This document shows positions 8,248 to 17,310 of a stretch of 64,000 nt of DNA, one piece after another; the first letter of the stretch is position 1, and each line of letters starts with the position of its first letter. The notes beneath the pieces are model-generated. The model did not search any database, was not told the origin of the DNA, and was given only the letters and a program-made list of their open reading frames with translations. Source of the DNA: Rhizobium album (GTDB lineage Bacteria > Pseudomonadota > Alphaproteobacteria > Rhizobiales > Rhizobiaceae); the NCBI RefSeq assembly GCF_003122325.1, contig NZ_QFBC01000009.1:166079-230078 (forward strand). Direction: 5' to 3'. The translations under genes and the position numbers were made by a program.

Positions 8248-8958
8248 ATGAACCAAAAACCAACCGCGACGATCGGTACGATCGTCTTCGATCTCGACGG
8301 CACGCTGGTCGATAGTGTCCCTGATCTTGCCGGCGCGCTCGATACGCTGATGGCGGAAAAAGGGCTGGATGCTATCGGCACCGAGACGGCGAGGCGACTG
8401 ATCGGCCACGGCATTCCCAATCTGGTCCGCAGCGCGCTTGCCGAGCGCGGGGTCGCCTGGGACGAGGAGGGCGGCAAGGCCGCCGTCCAGCGGTTTACGG
8501 AGATTTATGGCGCCCGCGTCTCGCAGGAGACGCGGCCCTATGCCGGCGTGGTGCCGGTGCTGGAAAAGCTTTTGGCCGAAGGCTGGCGCATGGGTGTGTG
8601 CACCAACAAGATGGAGCGCTTCGCCCGCCTCATCGTCGAGGATCTCGACCTCGGGCGTTTCTTCGCGATCGTGGCCGGGCCGGACACGTTCAAGGTCGGT
8701 AAGCCCGATCCGCGACACCTGACGGAAACGGCGCGGGTCGCCGGCGGCGGCGAACCGATCATCTATGTCGGCGATTCCGAGGTCGATATCGCCACCGGCA
8801 AGGCGGCCGGCGTGCCGGTGATCGCGCTCACCTACGGTTACACCAAGACGCCGCTGGACGGGCTCGGGGCCGACCGGCTGATCGACAGCTTTTCGGAACT
8901 GCCGGCCGCGCTCGCTTCGGTTCTGGCGAAGGCCGGATCGGATGTCACCCCGTCGTAA
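8248..8958 (+). CDS. gph: Phosphoglycolate-phosphatase-like HAD hydrolase (Gph)
   Basis: A 236-residue HAD phosphatase with the nucleophile motif FDLDGTLVDS (Asp15, general acid Asp17), CTNKMERFA (motif II), KPDPRHL (motif III lysine) and YVGDSEVD (motif IV). The set VFDLDGTLVDSVPDL and the YVGDS ending are typical of Gph, which removes phosphate from 2-phosphoglycolate. It sits after lpdA in the same direction, with a palindromic repeat in between, and precedes the ABC transporter. Together with the CbbY-like gene at the left edge, the locus carries two phosphatases for small phosphorylated sugars or acids. Precise substrate is inferred only. Confidence 0.82.
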   Translation: MNQKPTATIGTIVFDLDGTLVDSVPDLAGALDTLMAEKGLDAIGTETARRLIGHGIPNLVRSALAERGVAWDEEGGKAAVQRFTEIYGARVSQETRPYAGVVPVLEKLLAEGWRMGVCTNKMERFARLIVEDLDLGRFFAIVAGPDTFKVGKPDPRHLTETARVAGGGEPIIYVGDSEVDIATGKAAGVPVIALTYGYTKTPLDGLGADRLIDSFSELPAALASVLAKAGSDVTPS

Positions 8959-9483
8959 CCCGACGCGTCGCCTTTCGGACAACGGCTGAGGCCGGGCGGT
9001 GCCGATGTCGAAGACAGCGGTACCCGCTTCCGGCCGCATAGGCCAATGAGCAGCCCTTTGCGCCCTGGTCCTGCATCTCGTTTGCATCGGATTTCTGGTG
9101 GAGGATGACCCCGCGCAATGAGAGCGTGTGTCTGTTGGCAATTTCCACCGTGGGACAGGTGTCCTGTGACTGGCCGCGAAAGATATCGCCAGGACGGCCT
9201 ACAAAACTGAATTATATGGAAATTTTCTTCAAGATTTGAAAACTCAACAAAAAAGCGGACTTAAAATGCGAAATTGCGTTCTGTTCACTCCTGTTTTCGG
9301 CGCGAAGCCGGGAGAAAAAGAATCTCTCCGGAATTTGAAGAAAATAATTTACAAAACATTTTCGCGCGCATAAGTTTCCATTGCGTCCAGATGAGATGAC
9401 GCTCGACCTCGTTGCCGGAGAGGAGCCGGCTCCAGGCCGCTTTGGAGGGTGGCTGCGCCTTCGCAGCTTTTTGGGAGAGAGAT
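8959..9483 (+). promoter_or_regulatory. Non-coding leader upstream of sugar ABC transporter
   Basis: About 525 bases without a supported gene. The second half (about 9190-9370) is strikingly A+T rich. It contains GAAATTTTC at 9219-9227, identical to the 9-mer at 1756-1764 upstream of E1 alpha, followed by runs such as AAGATTTGAAAAC and GAAGAAAATAATTT. The shared 9-mer suggests that the transporter operon is under the same RpiR-type regulator (inference). GGGAGAGA before the ATG at 9484 is the ribosome site. Confidence 0.45.
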
Positions 9484-11010
9484 ATGTTTCACAGGCCGAA
9501 GAATGCCTTATACAAACGCGTGACCCGTCGCCGGTTCCTGGAGCTTGGCGGCATCGGTGCCACGATGCTCGGCACCGGTTCGCTGGCGATTGGTTTGAAT
9601 TCGACGATCATGAGCACGCGCGTCCAGGCCGCATCCTCGGACGATGCGAAATGGAAACAGTTCGCCGGCTCGAAGCTGACGTTCCTGTCGGAAAATACCC
9701 CGCCGTCTTTCGCGATCCGCGATAACATCAAGGCCTTTTATGACCTCACCGGCATCGAGGTCGAGGTTCTGACCGACGACCTGCCGGTCGTGCAGCAGAA
9801 GGCGGGTATCGACCTGCGTTCCGGCAAGTCCGACTACATCCTGAACTACGTGCAGGACAAGCCGATCGGCGCGCCGTTCGCCGATTTTTATGCCGATCTC
9901 ACGCCGATGTTCGGCGATGACGCCCTGCCTCAGGATCCGGACGGTTACGGCGACGGCGCCTGGGTCGAAAACTTCCTGAACGCCTGCGGTCGCTTCTACA
10001 GCAAGGACAAGGTCATCGCCCTGCCGTACGACGCGGCGATCCCGGTCACTTTCTACCGCCAGGACCTGTTCGAGCAGCATTCGAAGAGTTTCGAAGCCGA
10101 ATATGGCTACCGGATGGAATTCACCAAGGATACCACCTGGAAGAACGTCCTCGACTACGCCACCTTCTTCAAGAAGCTGAAGGAAGGCGGCGCCGACGTG
10201 CCCTACGGTTACGCCCAGCACCAGGGGTCGTTCGCCTGGACGACGCAGTTGGACATCCAGCGCCTGTTGTTCTCGCACGGCCGCTGGACCGATTTCGACA
10301 TCGACGACAAGCTGGGCTCCAAGGAGCCGGGCAAGACCAAGTGGGGCGACGAACAGTCCGTGCTGATGCTGGAGAAGTTCAAGGCACTCGCCGACGTCTC
10401 TCACCCGGACAACCTGGCGAACGGCACGCTGGAGCTGAACACTGTCTATCAGTCCGGCAACATCGCCATGCAGGTGCAGTATCACGAGTTCGCGGCCTCC
10501 GTCGAAGACGAAAAGACATCGCGTGCGGCCGGCGGCAAGACGGCCTATGCCGTTTGCCCGAAGGGCGAGGCGAGCTGGATCAAGAATGGCGGCGAGTCCG
10601 TCAACGGCACGAACTGCGGCATCGGCGGCATCGGCATTAACAAGAATGCTTCCGAGCAGGTCCAGCGTGCAGCTTACCTCTTCGCCATCTGGTCGACGTC
10701 GAGGCAGTTGCAGTTCGACGTTCTCAAGGGTCTCGGCGGCACGCCGACCCGCCAGTCGGTGCTCGACATGCCTGAAGTCAAGGAAGCGCAGAAGCGTCCG
10801 AGCAAGATGCCGAACGCGCTCACCTTCGAAGCCGCTTATGGCGTCGGCATCCAGGACCCGAATTTCGTGCTCGGTCCGAAGATCCCTGAAGCCAACGAGT
10901 ATCATTCGCTGATCGCGTCCGAAACGCAGCGCATGCTGTCCGGCGAAATGTCGCCGGAAGAAACGGCAAAATCGCTGCAGACGCAAATCGACGAGCTGAA
11001 CGGCGCCTGA
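9484..11010 (+). CDS. Sugar ABC transporter substrate-binding protein (Tat-exported)
   Basis: A 508-residue extracellular solute-binding protein of family 1 (CUT1 class). The N-terminus has a twin-arginine signal, TRRRFLELGG at residues 14-23 followed by a hydrophobic stretch and cleavage around VQAAS, so it is exported folded by Tat. The body has the family's PYDAAIPVTFYRQDLF segment and a C-terminal FAIWSTSRQLQ region. At 508 residues it is larger than typical maltose-type binding proteins (about 400), like rhizobial binding proteins for complex sugars or polyols. Start 9484 is chosen because it has GGGAGAGA upstream and begins just before the Tat motif. Two permeases and an ATPase follow. 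The ligand cannot be told from the sequence. Confidence 0.88.
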   Translation: MFHRPKNALYKRVTRRRFLELGGIGATMLGTGSLAIGLNSTIMSTRVQAASSDDAKWKQFAGSKLTFLSENTPPSFAIRDNIKAFYDLTGIEVEVLTDDLPVVQQKAGIDLRSGKSDYILNYVQDKPIGAPFADFYADLTPMFGDDALPQDPDGYGDGAWVENFLNACGRFYSKDKVIALPYDAAIPVTFYRQDLFEQHSKSFEAEYGYRMEFTKDTTWKNVLDYATFFKKLKEGGADVPYGYAQHQGSFAWTTQLDIQRLLFSHGRWTDFDIDDKLGSKEPGKTKWGDEQSVLMLEKFKALADVSHPDNLANGTLELNTVYQSGNIAMQVQYHEFAASVEDEKTSRAAGGKTAYAVCPKGEASWIKNGGESVNGTNCGIGGIGINKNASEQVQRAAYLFAIWSTSRQLQFDVLKGLGGTPTRQSVLDMPEVKEAQKRPSKMPNALTFEAAYGVGIQDPNFVLGPKIPEANEYHSLIASETQRMLSGEMSPEETAKSLQTQIDELNGA

Positions 11011-11125
11011 CCCGTTTGCGACGATCACCGGCCGGCAGCAGCGCCAGCGCTGCTGCCGGCCCTTGCCACCCCTGACGGCTTTGTTCTGGCGCCAGCAGAC
11101 AAAGCGCCGGCGAGAGCGAATTCGC

Positions 11126-12124
11126 ATGACCGATACATCGCATATGCCCCTTGTTCCGCATGACGTCGGGACGCAGCTTTTCCGCGCTCGCTCGCATTCC
11201 GTCGAAGTCGAGGCGAAACCGAGAACCGAGGTGACGGAGAGGCCGCGCAGCTTCAATCCGCCGGCGCCGAAGCGGTATTATTTCTACCTGATGGCACCGG
11301 CCATCGCGATCCTCGCCTTCATTTCGCTTTATCCGTTCTTCTGGTTGATCTTCCTGTCGCTGCAGGATGTCGACATCGGCGGCGGCAAATGGGTCGGCAT
11401 CGACAACTACGTCAAGCTTTTCAGCGATAGCCGTTTCATCAACGGCTGGATCCTGCTCCTGAAGTACAGCGTCATCTGCCTTGCCGTCCAGCTGACCGTC
11501 GGCGTCATGCTCGCCGTCGTCGTCAACAATTCCCGCTATGAGCGCTTTCTGGTAACGGCGCTGCTGATGCCGATGATGATGGCGCCTGCCGTCGCCGGCC
11601 TGCTCTGGCTGTTCCTCTACAACGGCACCTTCGGCTGGTATCACTGGATCCTGCAAAGCCTCGGCATCCTCGGCAGCGCCTCGATCCTGGCACGGGCCGA
11701 CACGGCCATGATCGCGGTCATCGTCGTCGATGTCTGGCAGTGGACGCCGCTGATCACCCTGATCGCCCTTGCCGGCCTGAAACGCGTACCCCGCGACCAG
11801 CTGGAAGCCAACATGGTCGACGGTGCCTCGCCGCTGAGGAATTTCTTCTCGATCACGCTTCCGAACCTCTATCCGGTCCTGCTGATCGCCGTTCTTCTAC
11901 GCTTCATGGACAATTTCCGCTTCATCGACAGCCTGCTGGTGCTCACCGGCGGCGGACCCGGCAGCGCCACGAAGATCCTGCCCGTCTACCTGTTCGAGGT
12001 CGCCTTCAAGTTCTTCAAGCTCGGCCGCGGTGCCGCCATCGCGCTGACCCTGTTGCTGGTGACCATCATTCTCGGCAAGATCCTCGTCCGGGTCTTCGAA
12101 AACCCCAAGTCCGGCAGGAGCTGA
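11126..12124 (+). CDS. Sugar ABC transporter permease (MalF-like)
   Basis: A 332-residue inner-membrane permease of the CUT1 family, with a hydrophilic N-terminal tail of about 65 residues, a first membrane helix near YYFYLMAPAIAILAF, about six helices in all, and the ATPase-docking EAA loop seen as EANMVDGASPLRNFF. It pairs with the next permease as the transmembrane channel. Start ATG 11126 is preferred over upstream in-frame codons because the family begins with a short tail and GAGAGCG lies just upstream. It follows the binding-protein gene after 115 bases. Confidence 0.87.
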   Translation: MTDTSHMPLVPHDVGTQLFRARSHSVEVEAKPRTEVTERPRSFNPPAPKRYYFYLMAPAIAILAFISLYPFFWLIFLSLQDVDIGGGKWVGIDNYVKLFSDSRFINGWILLLKYSVICLAVQLTVGVMLAVVVNNSRYERFLVTALLMPMMMAPAVAGLLWLFLYNGTFGWYHWILQSLGILGSASILARADTAMIAVIVVDVWQWTPLITLIALAGLKRVPRDQLEANMVDGASPLRNFFSITLPNLYPVLLIAVLLRFMDNFRFIDSLLVLTGGGPGSATKILPVYLFEVAFKFFKLGRGAAIALTLLLVTIILGKILVRVFENPKSGRS

Positions 12125-12130
12125 TCCATC

Positions 12131-13009
12131 ATGGCATCCCGTGACGTCGTTTCTTACGAAACACCCTTCACCCGCATCGCGCGATACGCCTCGATCGTCT
12201 TCGTCGTCCTTTATCTCGTCTGGACGCTGCTGCCCTTCCTGGTCATGTTCATGTCGTCCTTCAAGGACCTGCTCGAAGCATTCAAGCTTCCTGCCGTCGG
12301 CGACTGGTCGGGCATCGGCATCTTCTTCGAGTTCACGCCGACGCTGAAGCATTATCGCAGCCTGTTCGTCGACAACAGCTTCGCGACCTATATCGCCAAC
12401 AGCCTGATCGCGGCGGGCGGCTCCGCCGTCATTTCGGTGATCTTCGGGTCGCTTGCCGCCTATAGCCTGTCGCGTGTCGATTTCCGCGGCAAGCAGGACC
12501 TGTTCTTCTGGATCATCTCGACGCGCATGGCGCCGGTCGTCGCCGTCATGGTGCCGCTCTATTCGATCTTCCGTTCGCTCGATCTCGTCGGAACGCTGCC
12601 CGGCCTGATCCTCGCCTATACGACGTTCAACCTGCCGTTCGCGATCTGGATCCTCAAGGGCTTCTTCGACAACGTGCCCTTTGCGATCGAGGAAGCGCAG
12701 ATGGTCGATGGCGCTACCCGCTTCCAGGCGTTCCGGTCGATCCTGCCGCTCGTCGCCCCCGGCATCGGCGCCTTCGTCGTGCTCTGCATCCTGTTTGCCT
12801 GGAACGACTTCCTGTTTGCGGCGATCATCGGTTCGGGCGGCGCCAAGACGCTGCCGGTTGCCACCCGCGAGCTCGTCCAGCCGCAGAACATCCAGTGGGG
12901 CGCGATCATGGCCGCCGGTGTGGTGACCACCCTGCCGATGATGGCGCTCGGCCTCGTCATCCGCAAATATCTCGTCACCGGTCTCACCATGGGCGCCGTC
13001 AAGGAATGA
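12131..13009 (+). CDS. Sugar ABC transporter permease (MalG-like)
   Basis: A 292-residue CUT1 permease, starting 6 bases after the previous stop. It has the expected six hydrophobic helices, a periplasmic loop after helix 1, and the EAA loop EEAQMVDGATRFQAFRSI. The C-terminus ends LVTGLTMGAVKE, typical for MalG/UgpE-like proteins. It forms the heterodimeric channel with the preceding permease. Confidence 0.88.
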   Translation: MASRDVVSYETPFTRIARYASIVFVVLYLVWTLLPFLVMFMSSFKDLLEAFKLPAVGDWSGIGIFFEFTPTLKHYRSLFVDNSFATYIANSLIAAGGSAVISVIFGSLAAYSLSRVDFRGKQDLFFWIISTRMAPVVAVMVPLYSIFRSLDLVGTLPGLILAYTTFNLPFAIWILKGFFDNVPFAIEEAQMVDGATRFQAFRSILPLVAPGIGAFVVLCILFAWNDFLFAAIIGSGGAKTLPVATRELVQPQNIQWGAIMAAGVVTTLPMMALGLVIRKYLVTGLTMGAVKE

Positions 13010-13070
13010 TATCGGCAGCGCGCCGGCCAGGCGGCGTGGCGCGCGCCAAAACCGTGTTTGGAGGATTGAA

Positions 13071-14165
13071 ATGGCATCTGTCACCATCAAGAACGTCTGG
13101 AAATATTACGGCGAGACCCCGGCGGTCAAAGACCTCAACATCTTCTGCCCGGATGGCAGCTTCGTCTCGATCCTCGGCCCCTCAGGCTGCGGCAAGTCGT
13201 CCACCATGCGCATGCTGGCGGGCCTGGAGCATATCAGCGCCGGCGACATCCTGTTCGACGACCAGCGGATCAACGACCTCGCGCCGAAGGACCGCGACGT
13301 GGCGATGGTCTTCGAAAACTACGCGCTGTATCCGCACAAGTCGGTGTTCGACAACATCGCCAATCCGCTGCGTTTGCGCAAGATCAACGAAACGGTGGTC
13401 AAGGAACGTGTAACAGCTGCGGCGACCCTTTTGGAGATCGCGCACCTGCTCAACCGTCGCCCCCATGAATTGTCCGGTGGACAGAAGCAGCGTGTCGCCA
13501 TCGGCCGCGCCATTGTCCGCGAACCGAAACTCTTCCTGTTCGACGAGCCGATCGCCCACCTCGATGCCAAACTGCGCGCTCACATGCGCGGCGAAATCAA
13601 GCATCTGCAGCGCACGCTCGGCACGACGATGATCTATGTGACGCACGACCAGCTCGAGGCGCTGTCGATGGCCGATTACATCGCCGTCATGCATGATGGC
13701 GAGTTGCAACAGTGGGGAACGCCGTCCGAAATCTTCAACAAGCCCGTGAATGCCTGGGTTGCCGGCTTCGTCGGCGAGCCGGCGATGAATTTCTTGACCT
13801 GCAGCGTGACGTCGCGGGGCGACGATGTCGTGCTCCGCCATCGCAATTTCGAGATCCCGCTTCTCGCTGGCCAGGTATCGCAGATCAACGGCTCGTCGCA
13901 GGGCGGGGCGGTTCGCATGGGCGTGCGGCCGGATGCGCTGTCGATTTCCATGGAGCGGCCGGACGACGCGGCGATCCAGGGCGAGATCTTCGTCAACGAG
14001 CTTCTGGGCGGCGACATGCTGGTCGATGTCTCGCTGGAGGATTGCCGCGTCCGGGTCAAGACCTCGCCGGAATTCGCCGGAAAACCGGGAGAGCCGTGCT
14101 ATCTCACGGTGAACCGGCAGAAATGGCATGTCTTCGATAGCCAGGATGGCCATGCCTACTTCTGA
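13071..14165 (+). CDS. Sugar ABC transporter ATP-binding protein (MalK/UgpC-like)
   Basis: A 364-residue ATPase with Walker A GPSGCGKSS (36-44), signature LSGGQKQR, Walker B LFLFDEPIAHLD and switch His in YVTHDQLEA, followed by the C-terminal OB-fold regulatory domain of the MalK family (GVRPDAL segment). The Q-loop reads VFENYALYPH, with Glu where most family members have Gln. GGAGG precedes the ATG. It powers the two permeases upstream and completes the transporter. Confidence 0.9.
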   Translation: MASVTIKNVWKYYGETPAVKDLNIFCPDGSFVSILGPSGCGKSSTMRMLAGLEHISAGDILFDDQRINDLAPKDRDVAMVFENYALYPHKSVFDNIANPLRLRKINETVVKERVTAAATLLEIAHLLNRRPHELSGGQKQRVAIGRAIVREPKLFLFDEPIAHLDAKLRAHMRGEIKHLQRTLGTTMIYVTHDQLEALSMADYIAVMHDGELQQWGTPSEIFNKPVNAWVAGFVGEPAMNFLTCSVTSRGDDVVLRHRNFEIPLLAGQVSQINGSSQGGAVRMGVRPDALSISMERPDDAAIQGEIFVNELLGGDMLVDVSLEDCRVRVKTSPEFAGKPGEPCYLTVNRQKWHVFDSQDGHAYF

Positions 14166-14192
14166 CATGCGTATTTCTGAGGAGGAAGCTGA

Positions 14193-14804
14193 TTGCAGAG
14201 CGAGACCGACTATTCCGAGGCGTTGGATGCCTTTCTGCGAACACGGGTCACCGAGAGGGGAACCGCAGGCGTCGTGCAGGCCTACCGGGCGGTGCAGGCC
14301 ATGCCCTATCGTTCGGTTGCCGACCGCACGCCGCTGACGGCGCTGCGCACCGGCGTCGGCGCCTGCACGGCAAAACATCTCATCCTGCGCGACCTCCTGC
14401 GTCGCATGGGGGAGGAGGCCGTGATCGAAGTCGTTGAAGGCGATTTTGCATCGGGCATTCCGGTGCATGACAGCATGTCGCAGCCGCTGCAGGCAGCGTT
14501 GCGCGAGGGCGGCGTCATCGACATGCACTGCCGGGTGCGGCTCTCCGGCGCCGACGGCACCCGTCATCTCGATGCGACATGGCCGCTGGAGATGCAGCGC
14601 TTCGGCTTCGAGGTCGATCGCGACTGGGCAGGGCAGGGGGATACGCGTCAGGCGATCGCCAAGGTCGTCGTTCGTTCGGACGACGACGACGTTCTCGGCA
14701 CCAAGGCAAGACTGCTTGCCGGGCTCTCGGAGGAGGAGACCCGGAAGCGATTGGAATTCCTGCGCCTGCTGACCGAATGGTTGGCCGGGCAGGACAAGAG
14801 GTAG
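14193..14804 (+). CDS. Transglutaminase-like (papain-fold) protein, unknown function
   Basis: A 203-residue cytoplasmic protein starting at TTG 14193 behind GAGGAGGAAG. It has the Cys-His-Asp pattern of transglutaminase-like proteins: GVGACTAKHLILRDLL (Cys58), DMHCRV (His112) and RHLDATW (Asp127). No signal peptide or membrane segment is visible. It lies between the ABC ATPase gene (27-base gap) and the FGGY kinase gene (28-base gap), so it is almost surely co-transcribed with the sugar pathway. I do not know a described role for such a protein in a sugar operon; hydrolysis of an amide or ester conjugate of the imported compound is one possibility (speculative). Confidence 0.65.
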   Translation: MQSETDYSEALDAFLRTRVTERGTAGVVQAYRAVQAMPYRSVADRTPLTALRTGVGACTAKHLILRDLLRRMGEEAVIEVVEGDFASGIPVHDSMSQPLQAALREGGVIDMHCRVRLSGADGTRHLDATWPLEMQRFGFEVDRDWAGQGDTRQAIAKVVVRSDDDDVLGTKARLLAGLSEEETRKRLEFLRLLTEWLAGQDKR

Positions 14805-14832
14805 AGATCAGAGCTTCGGGAGGGGAGCATAT

Positions 14833-16401
14833 ATGGCATCGGCAGTAGAAAGAGCGTTTGTCGGTATCGATGCCGGCACGACGGGCTGCACGGTGATCAT
14901 TTTCGACGAGCATGGCAATGCGCTCGGCAATGGTTACCAGGAATATAGTTGCAGTTCACCCCAGCCCGGCTGGATCGAGCAGAGCCTTGACGACGTCTGG
15001 GCCGGCATATGTTCGGCGACGCGTCAGGCGGTGACGAAGGCGGATCTGCCGGCTTCGGCCTATCATTCCGTCGGCCTGTCCAGCCAGCGCGGCACCTTCG
15101 GGATTCTCGACGAAAACCGCGTTCCGCTGATGAATTCTCTGGTCTGGAACTGCGGCCGGGCGCTGAAAAGCGTCGAGGCGATCCATGCCGCCTTCACGCC
15201 GGAGGAACACCAGAAGCATACCGGCATGGCGATCAGCCCGCTCTGGGCGGCGGCGAAGATCGTCTGGCTGCGGGAAAACCGGCCGGAACTGTTCGAAAAG
15301 ACGCGCTGGTTCGTCAACGGCCAGGAATTCTTCCTCTGGCGGATGGGCGCCGACGACTGGTCGACCGACCCGGCCTCGCTGACGCTGAACGGCATGATGG
15401 ACATCGCCAAGCTCGACTGGAGCGACCGCATCCTCGACGTCTGCGGCATCGGCCGCGACCGCCTGCCGCCGGTCGGCACGCCCGCGGCAGAAGCCGGGCG
15501 TCTCTCCAGGGCCGCCGCGGAAGCGACCGGCCTGCCCGAAGGCATGATCCTCTGCCGCGGTGCCGGCGACCAGCAATGCGCCGCGATCGGCGCGGGCGTC
15601 ATCCGCCAGGGCATGGCCGAATTCACCGTCGGCACGTCGGGCGTCATGGTCGCCCATCTCGATGATGTCAGCAAGATCAAGGGCAACAAGCTCTGGTGGG
15701 GTGGCCACGGCGTACCCGGCGCCTGGGACATCGAGGGCGGCGCCTTCTCGCTCGGCGCCTCGCTGCGCTGGTGGCGCGACCAGCTCGGCCGCAACGAGAT
15801 CGACGCCAGCAACCAGCGCGGCGGCTTCAGCCCTTACTCGATCATGGTCGAGCAGGCGGCTCGCTCCAAGCCGGGCGCCAACGGCGCCATGTTCCATTCC
15901 TTCATGGCAAGCCAGGTGACGCCCTATTACGACGCCGTCGCTCGTGGCGGCTTCCTCGGCCTCGGCCTCTATCACGAACGCCACGACCTGATCCGCGCTC
16001 TGCTCGAAGGCTGTGCCCATGAGATGAAGATGGTGTTCGACGCCTTCCAGACCGATGTCGAGGGCGGCGTGACCGACTTCCGCTTGACCGGCGGCGGCAC
16101 CAAGTCGGCCGGCTTCGCCCAGATCATGACCGATGTTATCGGCGTACCGAGCACGGTGACGAAGGAGCGCGAATGCACGGCGCTCGGCGCCGCCATCCTT
16201 GGCGCCTATGGCTCCGGCGCCTTCTCCAGCATCAACGAGGCAGTCGGTGCCATGGTGCAGGTGGAGAGCACGTTCGAGCCGAACCAGAAACTGCAGGAAC
16301 TCTACGGCGAGCAGCACGCCATCTATCGCGGCATCTACGAGGCGATCGCAAAATCCGGCCAGTATGCGGCGCTGAGCGAATTCTCGCAGAAATATCAATA
16401 G
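14833..16401 (+). CDS. FGGY-family carbohydrate kinase
   Basis: A 522-residue sugar kinase. The N-terminal phosphate-1 motif GIDAGTTGCTVIIFDEHG, PGWIEQ, the catalytic-Asp motif CRGAGDQQCAAIG, the GTSGVM loop and the C-terminal adenosine motif TGGGTKSAGFAQI are all present. The family includes xylulokinase, ribulokinase, glycerol kinase and the AI-2 kinase LsrK; overall pattern is nearest xylulokinase/LsrK-like members but the substrate cannot be fixed. GGGAGGGG lies before the ATG. As the only kinase in the operon it should phosphorylate the sugar imported by the upstream transporter, giving a likely inducer for the RpiR regulator and a substrate for the transaldolase-family enzyme (inference). 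Confidence 0.86.
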   Translation: MASAVERAFVGIDAGTTGCTVIIFDEHGNALGNGYQEYSCSSPQPGWIEQSLDDVWAGICSATRQAVTKADLPASAYHSVGLSSQRGTFGILDENRVPLMNSLVWNCGRALKSVEAIHAAFTPEEHQKHTGMAISPLWAAAKIVWLRENRPELFEKTRWFVNGQEFFLWRMGADDWSTDPASLTLNGMMDIAKLDWSDRILDVCGIGRDRLPPVGTPAAEAGRLSRAAAEATGLPEGMILCRGAGDQQCAAIGAGVIRQGMAEFTVGTSGVMVAHLDDVSKIKGNKLWWGGHGVPGAWDIEGGAFSLGASLRWWRDQLGRNEIDASNQRGGFSPYSIMVEQAARSKPGANGAMFHSFMASQVTPYYDAVARGGFLGLGLYHERHDLIRALLEGCAHEMKMVFDAFQTDVEGGVTDFRLTGGGTKSAGFAQIMTDVIGVPSTVTKERECTALGAAILGAYGSGAFSSINEAVGAMVQVESTFEPNQKLQELYGEQHAIYRGIYEAIAKSGQYAALSEFSQKYQ

Positions 16402-16487
16402 GGTTCGTCGAGAAGGCGAACCTTCGAACGAGCGGGCCATGCCGGGAGGAGCCGGGGACGCCCGAAACAAAAGAGAGGAGACAGACT

Positions 16488-17039
16488 ATGCCTATTCCCG
16501 GTATGCGTGGCATGGAGCACATCGGCTTCACCGTGCCCAACCTTGACGAGGCCTGCGATTTCTTCGTCAACATCCTCGGCGCCGAGGTACTCTACACGGC
16601 GGCGAAGAATTTTGGCGCCCCCGACGACTGGATGAAGGTGCACCTGAACGTCGATCCGCGCTGTGTCATCAAGGAATTCCGGTATGTGCGCCTCGGCAAC
16701 GGCACGAATCTGGAGATCTTCGAATATGATGCGCCGGACCAGGTAAAGGTGCCGCTGAAGAACAGCGATGTCGGCGGCCACCACCTGGCCTTCTATGTCG
16801 ACGACATGGATGCCGCCATAGCCTTCCTGAGAGCGAACAAGGTCAAGGTTCTCGGCGAACCGACAGCCTATACCGAAGGCCCGAACATCGGCCTGACATG
16901 GTGCTATTTCATGGCGCCCTGGGGTCTGCAGCTCGAAATCGTCTCGGCGCCGAACGGCACCGTTTTCGATCGCGAAGCAAAGGCCGCCGGCCGCACGCGC
17001 CTCTTCCACCCGGCATTCGTCGCCGAAACGACGATCTGA
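16488..17039 (+). CDS. VOC-family (glyoxalase/dioxygenase fold) protein
   Basis: A 183-residue vicinal-oxygen-chelate protein. Paired beta-alpha-beta modules begin MRGMEHIGFTVPNLDEA and GGHHLAFYVDDMDAA, with likely metal ligands His11, a Glu in NLEIFEYD, a His in GGHHLAF, and a Glu in LQLEIVS. Such proteins are lyases, epimerases, isomerases or dioxygenases that use a divalent metal on vicinal oxygens. The start at 16488 follows AGAGAGGAG; a longer open frame upstream overlaps the kinase gene and is not real. It is in the same operon as the kinase and may isomerise or rearrange a dicarbonyl intermediate (inference). Confidence 0.82.
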   Translation: MPIPGMRGMEHIGFTVPNLDEACDFFVNILGAEVLYTAAKNFGAPDDWMKVHLNVDPRCVIKEFRYVRLGNGTNLEIFEYDAPDQVKVPLKNSDVGGHHLAFYVDDMDAAIAFLRANKVKVLGEPTAYTEGPNIGLTWCYFMAPWGLQLEIVSAPNGTVFDREAKAAGRTRLFHPAFVAETTI

Positions 17040-17310
17040 TCGGCCAATATCCTATCGGCTCGCCCGTGCTCCACTGCGGGCGGGCCGATGGCGCGCATGG
17101 GGAGCGGTCGGGCAAACCGCATCCCGGCCGTGCCACAACCGGCTTGACTGGTAACAGTTGACGTTCAAGGATACCGGGAAGGGCATTGTCGGCAAACGCG
17201 AAACTGAACATCCTGATCGAGCTGACGAAATAGACGGCCGTGGTCCTGCCGGAAAGAGGAGTTCCGGCCGGGCTGCAGGTGACATTTAACCAAACCGTGG
17301 AGGAGATGAC
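17040..17310. other. Intergenic gap with no assigned feature
   Basis: These 271 bases between the VOC and monooxygenase genes hold no supportable gene. The sequence CTTGACTGGTAACAGTTGACG near 17140-17162 contains two TTGAC hexamers that could be part of a promoter, but no matching -10 was convincing. Confidence 0.4.

Noticed and set aside
6185..8263. Very long open frame (692 codons) on the minus strand opposite lpdA
   Set aside because: It is antisense to a clear E3 gene, its translation is Arg/Ala/His-rich with no recognisable motif, and long antisense frames are expected in GC-rich DNA.
8945..9148. Small minus-strand frame after the Gph-like gene
   Set aside because: 67 codons, no ribosome site, no family resemblance.
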